A DNA stretch of 64,000 nucleotides, taken from NCBI RefSeq assembly GCF_003345355.1, contig NZ_QQNB01000002.1, forward strand, positions 1,054,001-1,118,000, in the 5' to 3' direction. Source of the stretch: Sphingomonas aracearum (lineage in GTDB: Bacteria > Pseudomonadota > Alphaproteobacteria > Sphingomonadales > Sphingomonadaceae). Positions 55,936-64,000 of this stretch are shown piece after piece. The notes below the pieces were generated by a model. It saw nothing but the letters and a program-made list of their open reading frames with translations, was not told the origin of the DNA and made no database searches. The position numbers and the translations under genes are program-made. The number at the start of each line of letters is the position of its first letter. The first letter of the stretch is position 1.

Positions 55936-57517
55936 GCGGCGATGCCGGGCGGGCGGGCGCGATCAGCGTCACCCCGTCCAGCACCAGCGCGCGGGCACGC
56001 AGCGGCGCGGGCACCGGCTCGCCCGGATAGAGGAGCACCAGCCGCTCCGCCGGCACTTCTCCGCGCAGGAACGCCCGCCGCTCCGCCGTCAGCCGCGCCT
56101 GTGCCTTTCGCGGCACCCGCGAGACATACATGAAGCGCATCGGCCGGCACGCCAGCATCGCCCGCCAGCCGACCTCCTCCAGCAATTGCACATCGAGAAA
56201 AGGCTCCGGAGGCTGCACGTCCACCGCGTCCGCGGCCGCGATCACCGCGGCCCAGCGCGGGTCGCGGGTGCGGACGAAGGTGGCGCCCCCGGCCGACGCC
56301 CGTGCCGTGCTTGCCCGCAGGCCTGCCATCATCGGCACCATGTCCGCCACCTGCAGCACCAGAGCCGCCGCCAGCACCAGCCCCGCCTTTCGCCAGCGCA
56401 GCACCGCCACCAGCGCAGCATAGACGAGCGCGTAGGCCGCCGGCCAGAACAGCCGCCCGGACGCGCGCACCAGGTCCAGCGTGTCGATCACGACCTGCGG
56501 CGGTCGCGCATGGAGCAGCCGGTGGCTGCCCAGGATCACCACGTCGCTCACCGCCACCGCCGTCAGCACCGCCAGCGCCGGCACCAGCCAGACCATGCCG
56601 TCGCGCGCCGGACCGCGGCGCACGCCGGCCAGCGCCGCCGCCAGCAGCAGGAGCAGCCCGGCGCCAAGATACTGGAAACCTTCAAAGCCCTGATTGTCGT
56701 TGTATCGCGATGCCGGCAGGAACACGCTGTTCGCCGGTGCGCCGGGGTTCCACAACGCGTCCAGCGCCATCGGGAAGCCGCCATAGGTGCCCGTCGACAC
56801 CAGCGGTTCGGTCAGCCCGTGCCAGCCGATCAGCCATGCGCCGATCCCGCTCGCCGCCGCCACGCAGGCGAACGCGCCGCGCCGGTCCGGCCCCAGCACG
56901 CCCTCGCGCAGCACCGCACTGCCCCACAGCGCCAGCACCATCAGCAGCAGATAGTTGTGGATCAGCCCGGCGATCGCGATCAGCAACAGCCACTGCCCCC
57001 AGCAACGCGCCCGCGCGCGGTCCACGAACAGCCACAATCCCCACAGCAGCAGCCAGTGCGCGGCCAGATTGGGATGCTGCAATCGGCCGAAGAAGCTCGG
57101 CAGCAGCGAGAGCAGCGCCGTTCCCGCCAGCGCCGTGCCGAAGGTCGGCGCACGCTCGCGCATCAGGATCCAGGCGAACCCGACCTGCAGCAGCACATCG
57201 GCCAGCATCATCCAGCCGACGAACTGCACCGAAGCCGGCAACCACGCACGCACCGGCCATAACAAGAGGCCGAGCAGCGGGTTGCTGTCCATCATCAGCA
57301 GGTGGATGCCGTTCGGCGCCAGGATCAGCGGCGTCCACAGCCCCGGCCAGGTGCCGGCGCGCAGATAGGCCGCGAGCCCCAGCGCATTCTGCCCCCAATC
57401 GCGCCCGTTCAGCGTCCAGCCCACGTTGCGCGGGTCGAGCACCTGCGGATGCACCCACCAGCCGAACAGGGCGGCGGCGAGCAGTAGCAGGGTCAGGGGA
57501 ACACGAAGGCAGCGCAT
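55901..57517 (-). CDS. Polytopic membrane protein, DUF6311/glycosyltransferase-like
   Basis: A 538-aa integral membrane protein with about 10-12 helices (LTLLLLAAALFGWWVHP, FGTALAGTALLSLLPSFF, WLLLWGLWLFV, WLLLIAIAGLIHNYLLLMVL). The layout, with a large soluble part at the C-terminus and a short motif RLQHPNLAAHW after the fourth helix, resembles DUF6311 and GT-C type glycosyltransferases. Role in polysaccharide or lipid decoration is suggested by the neighbours, not proved. Converges with manC, overlapping it by 35 nt. Confidence 0.7.
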   Translation of the reverse strand: MRCLRVPLTLLLLAAALFGWWVHPQVLDPRNVGWTLNGRDWGQNALGLAAYLRAGTWPGLWTPLILAPNGIHLLMMDSNPLLGLLLWPVRAWLPASVQFVGWMMLADVLLQVGFAWILMRERAPTFGTALAGTALLSLLPSFFGRLQHPNLAAHWLLLWGLWLFVDRARARCWGQWLLLIAIAGLIHNYLLLMVLALWGSAVLREGVLGPDRRGAFACVAAASGIGAWLIGWHGLTEPLVSTGTYGGFPMALDALWNPGAPANSVFLPASRYNDNQGFEGFQYLGAGLLLLLAAALAGVRRGPARDGMVWLVPALAVLTAVAVSDVVILGSHRLLHARPPQVVIDTLDLVRASGRLFWPAAYALVYAALVAVLRWRKAGLVLAAALVLQVADMVPMMAGLRASTARASAGGATFVRTRDPRWAAVIAAADAVDVQPPEPFLDVQLLEEVGWRAMLACRPMRFMYVSRVPRKAQARLTAERRAFLRGEVPAERLVLLYPGEPVPAPLRARALVLDGVTLIAPARPASPPTCSSSPRSAS

Positions 57518-57596
57518 GGCACTGCCCTGCCGCAGGCGCCGCCAAGATAGGGTTAACGCCGGGTCGGTGTGTCACCGCCCCGGCGGCAACACCGGC

Positions 57597-58058
57597 TCAG
57601 ACCCGCCCCGTCCACCACCACAAGGCGGCCAGGCTGGCGACGGCGATCAGCGCCTGCCACGGCCGCAGGCGCGCGAAATGCAGCGGCACGTTGCCCCGTT
57701 TCGCCCCGACATGGTCGAGCAGCCCGACCAGCGCATAGCCGCCCGTCAGCACCGCCAGCGCGCTGCGCGGCGCGATGAGCAGCGCCGTTCCCGCCAGCAC
57801 GAAATAGATCAGCATGACGGTGATCTCGGCGAAGGTCGACGCCCGCTCGCTGCCGAAGCCGAAGCCGCGGCGCACGCCGGCGATGAAGGCAAGCACCAGC
57901 GCCCCCCAGACGATCGCCAGGTTCACGGCATAAAGCGGCCAGGGCGGCGGCAGCAGCCAGACGCCCAAGGCCGCGGCCGCGAGCGGCAGCATCGGGCCGA
58001 AGCCGAACACGAGGGAAAGCGTCGGGATGGAGGCGCGCTGCGCTTGCGGATCGGTCAT
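57597..58058 (-). CDS. DUF3429 family membrane protein
   Basis: A 153-aa inner-membrane protein with five helices (LVFGFGPMLPLAAAALGVWL, LYAVNLAIVWGALVLAFIAGV, FAEITVMLIYFVLAGTALLI). The loop VRRGFGFGSERAS is typical of the family. Function unknown. ATG at MTDPQAQRASIP. Located after groEL on the same strand but separated by a terminator-like hairpin. Confidence 0.85.
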   Translation of the reverse strand: MTDPQAQRASIPTLSLVFGFGPMLPLAAAALGVWLLPPPWPLYAVNLAIVWGALVLAFIAGVRRGFGFGSERASTFAEITVMLIYFVLAGTALLIAPRSALAVLTGGYALVGLLDHVGAKRGNVPLHFARLRPWQALIAVASLAALWWWTGRV

Positions 58059-58072
58059 GGAGTTGACGAACG

Positions 58073-58103
58073 AAAGGGCCGGCGGATCGCTCCACCGGCC
58101 CTT
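58073..58103 (-). terminator. Terminator-like hairpin between groEL and the DUF3429 gene
   Basis: AAGGGCCGG (58074-58082) pairs with CCGGCCCTT (58095-58103) over a 12-nt loop, followed on the minus strand by TTTCG. It would end groEL transcripts. A second perfect hairpin, CCGGGGCAGC/GCTGCCCCGG at 58200-58223 with a GAAA loop on the minus strand, lies just after the groEL stop and has no T-run; it may protect the message 3' end. Confidence 0.6.
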
Positions 58104-58230
58104 CGCCGAACTTGAGGCCGGCAGCGGCCAAGCCGCTGCTGGACGTCAGGCACGATCGGTGGCCTGGCCGCCGACGTGCTGGCCGTTCTGATTTTCTGTC
58201 CGGGGCAGCTTTCGCTGCCCCGGTCAAAAA

Positions 58231-59898
<1,668 letters not shown>

Positions 59899-59932
59899 TC
59901 ACCCCGGCGACACGCCGGAGCTGCTGTAATGG

Positions 59933-59955
59933 AAAAACCCCGGCCGGCGGCCGGG
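59933..59955 (-). terminator. Intercistronic hairpin with T-run between groES and groEL (attenuator-like)
   Basis: Within the 90-nt gap, CCCGGCC (59939-59945) pairs with GGCCGGG (59949-59955), loop GGC, and on the minus strand is followed by GTTTTT. That is the layout of an intrinsic terminator, located between the two co-transcribed genes, so it could terminate part of the transcripts or set RNA stability. Confidence 0.6.
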
Positions 59956-59964
59956 ACGACGAAA

Positions 59965-60255
59965 TCAGGCGGCGATGATGCCCAGGATGTCGCTCTCCTT
60001 CATGATGAGGAGATCCTCGCCGTTCACCTTCACCTCGGTGCCGGACCACTTGCCGAACAGGATGCGGTCACCGGCCTTCACGTCCAGCGGGCTCACCTTG
60101 CCGTCCTCGCTCTTGGCGCCGGCGCCGGCGGCGACGACCTCGCCCTCCTGCGGCTTTTCCTTGGCGGTATCGGGGATGATGATCCCACCCGCGGTCTTCT
60201 CTTCTGCCTCGACACGGCGGACGAGAACGCGGTCGTGCAACGGACGAAAGTTCAT
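59965..60255 (-). CDS. groES: 10-kDa co-chaperonin GroES
   Basis: A 96-aa GroES lid protein. The start [21 protein letters not shown], the mobile loop [15 protein letters not shown] and the end of the fold [16 protein letters not shown] are standard. First gene of the operon. The promoter and CIRCE operator lie 36-100 nt upstream. Confidence 0.98.
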   Translation of the reverse strand: MNFRPLHDRVLVRRVEAEEKTAGGIIIPDTAKEKPQEGEVVAAGAGAKSEDGKVSPLDVKAGDRILFGKWSGTEVKVNGEDLLIMKESDILGIIAA

Positions 60256-60290
60256 TGCTTAGCCCTTTTCGCTCTTGGTTCGAATGGTTG

Positions 60291-60317
60291 TTGGCACTCG
60301 CACGGCGCGAGTGCCAG
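60291..60317 (-). promoter_or_regulatory. CIRCE operator for HrcA
   Basis: TTGGCACTC-N9-GAGTGCCAG, a perfect inverted repeat with the canonical 9-nt spacer. It starts right at the predicted transcription start, so binding of the HrcA repressor would block groESL until heat shock. Confidence 0.93.
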
Positions 60318-60324
60318 CGGCGGC

Positions 60325-60353
60325 CATATGTGCCCCGACTCCGATGTCGTCAA
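60325..60353 (-). promoter_or_regulatory. Predicted housekeeping promoter of groES-groEL
   Basis: On the minus strand TTGACG (60348-60353) and CATATG (60325-60330) are separated by 17 nt. The predicted start falls near 60318, at the edge of CIRCE, which agrees with HrcA control. No obvious sigma-32 consensus was identified. Confidence 0.7.
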
Positions 60354-60526
60354 TGGCTGCTAGGCCGATGCGCCGGAGAAATCTCCATCAAAGCGACAGG
60401 CCGGCCCGTGCTTGCCGCAGGAACCCTCCTCCAGCGCCGTGTTACCCGGCCAATACAGGACGTTGCGTGCGAACCGGCCATGCTCTAGCGGGGAAGCATG
60501 AACTTCTCATCCCTGGGGGCGGCACG

Positions 60527-62407
60527 ATGAAACTGGTTCGGGGCGCCTGGAAGCTGCTGGTCGGCATCAAGGACCTGCTGGTGCTGGCGGCGATGCTGCT
60601 GTTCTTCGGCCTCTTGTTCGCCGCCCTGTCGCGGCCGAGCGCGGCGACGATCCGCAACGGCGCGCTGCTCCTGAAGCTGGACGGGCGGATCGTCGAGCAG
60701 CCGACCGAGACCGCGCCGTTTGCGGCGCTCTCCGGCCGCGGCGAGGTTCGCGAGGTCCGCCTGCGCGATCTGCTGCGCGTGCTGGACAAGGCGCGCTCCG
60801 ACGATCGGGTGAAGGCGGTGGTGCTCGATCTCAGCTCCTTCGGCAGCGGCTATCCGGCCGCGCTGAACGAGGTGGCGGAGGCGATCGGCCGGGTGCGCAA
60901 GTCCGGCAAGCCGGTGCTCAGCTACGCCGCGGCCTATACCGATGGCGGCTATCGCCTGGCCGCCAATGCCTCGGAAATCTGGGAAAGCCCGATCGGCGGC
61001 ACCATCTTCATGGGGCCGGGCGGGAGCCAGCTCTACTACAAGGGGCTGATCGACAAGCTCGGCGTCAACGCGCACGTCTACCGCGTCGGCAAGTACAAGT
61101 CCTTCGTGGAGCCCTACACCCGCGCCGACGCATCCCCGGAGGCGAAGGAAGACCTGTCGCACCTCTACGGCGTGCTGCTCGATCACTGGCGTCAGGCCGT
61201 AACGGCCGCGCGTCCCAAGGCGCAGGTGGCGCAACTGCTCGCCCAGCCGGCGCAGGTGGTCACCGCCGCCGCCGGCGACCTTGCCCGGTCCAACCTGCAA
61301 ATGGGCATCGTCGACAAGCTCGGCGACCGCCTCGCCTTTGACCGGCGGGTGGCGGAAATCGCCGGCACCGATCCGAAAAAGCCGGCGGGCGGCTTCAACA
61401 CCATCGCGTTCGATGCCTATGTCGATGCCAACCCGGCGCCCAGCGCGGGCGATGCGGTGGGCGTGCTCACCATTGCCGGCGACATCGTCGATGGCCGCGC
61501 CCCGGCCGGCACGGCCGGCGGCGACACGATCGCCAAGGCGCTGCTGGACGGGCTGGCGAAGAAGAAGCTGAAGGCGCTGGTGGTACGCGTCGATTCGCCC
61601 GGCGGTTCGGTGCCCGCGTCCGAGACGATCCGCTCCGCCATCCTCGAGGCCAAGCGCCAGAATCTGCCGATCGTCGTGTCCATGGGCGGCATCGCCGCAT
61701 CCGGCGGATATTGGGTGTCGACCCCCGCCGACCTGATCTTCGCCGAGCCGACCACCGTGACCGGCTCGATCGGCATTTTCGGCGTGATCCCCACGTTCGA
61801 GAATGCCCTGCGCAAGATCGGCGTGACGAGCGACGGCGTGCGCACCACGCCGCTGTCGGGCCAGCCCGACCTCTATGGCGGCACCACGCCGGAAACCGAT
61901 GCGATCCTCCAGGCTTCGATCGAGAACGGCTACCGCCAGTTCCTCGGCCATGTGTCGCAGGCGCGGCGCATGCCCGTCGCCCGCGTCAACGAGATCGCGC
62001 AGGGCCGTGTGTGGGACGGCGGCACCGCGCGGCAGATCGGCCTGGTTGATCGCTTCGGCACGCTGGACGATGCCATTGCCGAAGCCGCCAGGCGCGCCCG
62101 GCTGACCAGCTGGCACGCGGAATATCTGGAAAAGCAGCCGGGCTGGCTGGCGCAGCTCGCCCGGACGTTCAGCAGTTCGGACGAGGAGGAAGGCGAGGCG
62201 AGCGCCGCGGGCGGCGACCTGTTCGGGCGCCTGGCCGCCGATCGCCGGGCGCTGCTCGCGCGCGCGCTGGGCGATGCGCGCCGGCTGGCCACGGGCGCGC
62301 CGATCCAGGCACGTTGCCTCGCATGCGAAGGCATCGGCGGCGCTCCGCAGCCAGGGGCGGAGGACCGCACCCTCCTGCACCTGCTGCTCGCCCGGCTTTC
62401 CTGGTGA
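60527..62407 (+). CDS. sppA: Signal peptide peptidase SppA (67-kDa type)
   Basis: A 626-aa inner-membrane serine protease that digests leftover signal peptides. After an N-terminal helix (DLLVLAAMLLFFGLLFAALS) come two ClpP-like halves. The catalytic Lys is in YRVGKYKSFVEPYTRAD and the catalytic Ser in VSMGGIAASGGYW, matching the E. coli enzyme. The start at MKLVRGAWKLL is chosen by the membrane helix and GGGGGCGG upstream. After the second half there is a C-terminal extension of about 90 residues (acidic SSDEEEGE, then Ala/Arg-rich). Stop overlaps the GNAT gene start. Confidence 0.93.
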   Translation: MKLVRGAWKLLVGIKDLLVLAAMLLFFGLLFAALSRPSAATIRNGALLLKLDGRIVEQPTETAPFAALSGRGEVREVRLRDLLRVLDKARSDDRVKAVVLDLSSFGSGYPAALNEVAEAIGRVRKSGKPVLSYAAAYTDGGYRLAANASEIWESPIGGTIFMGPGGSQLYYKGLIDKLGVNAHVYRVGKYKSFVEPYTRADASPEAKEDLSHLYGVLLDHWRQAVTAARPKAQVAQLLAQPAQVVTAAAGDLARSNLQMGIVDKLGDRLAFDRRVAEIAGTDPKKPAGGFNTIAFDAYVDANPAPSAGDAVGVLTIAGDIVDGRAPAGTAGGDTIAKALLDGLAKKKLKALVVRVDSPGGSVPASETIRSAILEAKRQNLPIVVSMGGIAASGGYWVSTPADLIFAEPTTVTGSIGIFGVIPTFENALRKIGVTSDGVRTTPLSGQPDLYGGTTPETDAILQASIENGYRQFLGHVSQARRMPVARVNEIAQGRVWDGGTARQIGLVDRFGTLDDAIAEAARRARLTSWHAEYLEKQPGWLAQLARTFSSSDEEEGEASAAGGDLFGRLAADRRALLARALGDARRLATGAPIQARCLACEGIGGAPQPGAEDRTLLHLLLARLSW

Positions 62408-62961
62408 TCCTGCGCCCTGCGCGGGCGGAGGATGCCGGCCAGATCGCCGCCATCTACGCGCCGCATGTGCTCACCGGCACCGTGACGTTCGAGATCGAGG
62501 TGCCGGACGCGGCCGAGATCCGGGCGCGCATGGAGTCGTCCGCGGGCCTCTACCCCTGGATCGTCGCGGCTGAGGCGGGCGCCGAGGCCACGGTGCTCGG
62601 TTACGCCTATGCCTTTCGCTTCCGCGAGCGCGCCGCCTACGGCTGGGTGGTGGAAACCTCGATCTACGTCTCTGCAGCCGCCCAGGGGCGCGGAACCGGC
62701 CGTCTCCTGTACCAGGCGCTGGTCGACACGCTGCGGGCGCAGGGCTTTGCCCAGGCGATCGGCGTCATCGCCCTGCCCAACGACGCGTCCGTCAGGCTTC
62801 ACGAGCAGGTCGGCTTCCGCCATGCCGGCTTTCTTCGCGAGGTGGGCTACAAGCACGGCCGGTGGACCGATGTCGGTTACTGGCAATGCGAACTGGCCGA
62901 GCGGACGGTGCCCGCGCCGCCGCCCCGCCGCTTCGCCGACACCGGCATAAGGCGAGGCTGA
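62404..62961 (+). CDS. GNAT N-acetyltransferase, phosphinothricin acetyltransferase-like
   Basis: A 185-aa acetyltransferase. The start is a GTG in GTGA overlapping the sppA stop; longer in-frame starts would run back through the end of sppA. The acetyl-CoA site is the AAAQGRGTGRLLYQAL loop, and ILRPARAEDAGQIAAIYAPHV, TFEIEVPD and VGFRHAGFLREVGYKHGRW match the Pat/Bar/YncA branch, which acetylates amino-acid-like compounds or methionine sulfone/sulfoximine. The substrate is not fixed by sequence. Confidence 0.9.
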   Translation: MILRPARAEDAGQIAAIYAPHVLTGTVTFEIEVPDAAEIRARMESSAGLYPWIVAAEAGAEATVLGYAYAFRFRERAAYGWVVETSIYVSAAAQGRGTGRLLYQALVDTLRAQGFAQAIGVIALPNDASVRLHEQVGFRHAGFLREVGYKHGRWTDVGYWQCELAERTVPAPPPRRFADTGIRRG

Positions 62962-63024
62962 AGCGCCGACCTGAGGGCGGCGTTTACCAAAGCTTTGCAT
63001 CCATCGCTCTAATGCACCCTACCC

Positions 63025-64000
63025 ATGGGGGTGTGGTTCTTTTCGCGATGGCTGTGCGCCGGCCTGCTGCTGCTCGCGGCGGCGGCGATGCCGTCGGGCG
63101 CGCGGGCCGCCGCCGGCACGCCGCTCGACGTCTGCATCGCGCGGGTCGCGCCCGGCGACACGCCGGCCGCCATGTTCGCCGCGCCCGGACGCTTCAACTG
63201 TGCCACCCCGCAGACGCGGTTCGGCGCCGGCGACTATTGGATCCTGTCGCAGCCGCTGCCCGGCGGCACCCGCAGGGGCGCGGTGCGCAGCGGCAGCGTG
63301 TGGCAGGACCGGCTCGATCTGTGGGTGCGGCACGCCGACGGCACGCTGGACCACCAGTTCGTCACCAGTGCCACCACCCACGAGAACCTGCGCCTGGGCG
63401 CGATGATCGAGTTCTTCTTCCGTCCCGGGGGATCGCCGGTGACGCGCGTTCTCTGGCGCACGCAAGGATCGGTGAACCTGCGCGGCGTCCTGCTGGGTGC
63501 ACGGCTGATGAGCCATGGCGATTCCGCCAACCAGGAGGTGGTGTCCGGCATGCTTTATGCGGCGTTCGGCGGGATGTGCCTGGCGCTGCTGGTCTACAAT
63601 CTCGCGCTCTGGGCCGCGCTCCGCCAGCGGTTCCAGCCGGCCTATTGCTTCCTTCTCCTCTGCCTGCTGGGCTATGCGATCAGCTCGTCGGGCGCGCTCG
63701 GCCAGTGGACGGGCATGGACAACAACCTGCGGCTGCGGCTCAACGCGGTGCTGCTCGCCGCGTCCGGCATCGCCGCGATCCTGTTCGCCCGCGCGTTTTT
63801 CGAGCGGCCGGTGTTCAATCGCACGCTTCGCCGCGCCAGCACGATCGCGATGGCGGCCGTGGGCGCCACCAGCTTGTGCTATTCCGTTCTCGCCCCCTGG
63901 CACATGGGCCTGTTCGATCGGGGCATCAGCTATTCCTTCCTGATGCTGGTGTCCGTCGCGCCCTGGGTGCTGTGGCGCGCCTGGCGCTGCCGCAGCGCGT
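63025..64000 (+). CDS. 7TMR-DISM receptor, N-terminal part (3' end outside window)
   Basis: The frame from the ATG at 63025 is open to the right edge (325 codons). It begins with a signal peptide (SRWLCAGLLLLAAAAMPSGA), then a periplasmic beta domain typical of 7TMR-DISM extracellular 2 (GDYWILSQPLPGGTRRG, WQDRLDLWVRHADG), then membrane helices (YAAFGGMCLALLVYNLALW, CFLLLCLLGYAISSSG). Such receptors usually end in a GGDEF, kinase or other output domain; that part is not visible. Signal and output are unknown. Confidence 0.85.
   Translation, partial: MGVWFFSRWLCAGLLLLAAAAMPSGARAAAGTPLDVCIARVAPGDTPAAMFAAPGRFNCATPQTRFGAGDYWILSQPLPGGTRRGAVRSGSVWQDRLDLWVRHADGTLDHQFVTSATTHENLRLGAMIEFFFRPGGSPVTRVLWRTQGSVNLRGVLLGARLMSHGDSANQEVVSGMLYAAFGGMCLALLVYNLALWAALRQRFQPAYCFLLLCLLGYAISSSGALGQWTGMDNNLRLRLNAVLLAASGIAAILFARAFFERPVFNRTLRRASTIAMAAVGATSLCYSVLAPWHMGLFDRGISYSFLMLVSVAPWVLWRAWRCRSA

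Overview
The window is GC-rich DNA from an alphaproteobacterium, most likely a Sphingomonas-type member of the Sphingomonadaceae. The signs are the content and sequence style of pheS/pheT, rpmI/rplT, groES/groEL, thiC and sppA, a PrsK/PrsR exopolysaccharide regulatory operon with its sugar transferase, MipA-type outer membrane and DUF2141 proteins, and sphingomonad-style intergenic palindromes. The assignment rests on reading protein sequences, not on a database search.

About 1-26.0 kb is accessory DNA, a mosaic of broken mobile and defence modules. It opens with a tyrosine integrase that runs off the left edge, two small genes and a serine recombinase (to 2.52 kb). A sharp junction near 2.70 kb joins a truncated small gene to the first 100 or so residues of a Walker-A ATPase. 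Next comes a tightly coupled three-gene operon on the minus strand (15.27 to 2.98 kb): a 1690-aa DEAD/DEAH helicase with a DUF1998-like end, a 919-aa SNF2-type helicase and a 1487-aa Eco57I-type N6-adenine DNA methylase. The ATPase fragment is its fourth gene. This gene set resembles class 1 DISARM and helicase-methylase-ATPase defence loci, but the helicase/DUF1998 fusion and the broken ATPase set it apart. Upstream of the operon, on the opposite strand, lies an internal coiled-coil piece of an ATPase with a CPTC zinc-hook motif.

From 16.5 to 21.7 kb, minus-strand genes look like mobile-element cargo: a sigma-like protein, an acidic protein and an ImmA/IrrE protease with overlapping reading frames, then an AAA+ ATPase with two small partners, and a truncated coiled-coil gene. 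Near 21.68 kb this block is cut against a plus-strand remnant of another defence operon: the C-terminus of a probable Z1 protein, an intact PD-(D/E)XK (DUF4420) nuclease and an intact AIPR protein.

From 26.3 kb to the end the DNA is chromosomal core with lineage-specific inserts: aldose epimerase; pheT-pheS with a coupled GIY-YIG nuclease and palindromic repeats; rplT-rpmI; AsmA; a TonB-domain protein; a HisN-type phosphatase; a diguanylate cyclase; a sigma-54-type promoter feeding two tiny hydrophobic peptides; PEBP, DUF892 and DUF1810 proteins; a sterol desaturase overlapping a DUF2141 gene; MipA; two tandem Tat-exported ferritin-like proteins; a TPP riboswitch and thiC; a YoeB toxin with a beheaded antitoxin; a DUF815 ATPase; the sugar transferase-PrsK-PrsR-TPR operon; a GDP-mannose pyrophosphorylase; two membrane proteins; groES-groEL with promoter and CIRCE operator; sppA and a coupled GNAT acetyltransferase; and a 7TMR-DISM receptor cut by the right edge.

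No complete tRNA or rRNA gene, CRISPR array or intact insertion sequence was recognised.
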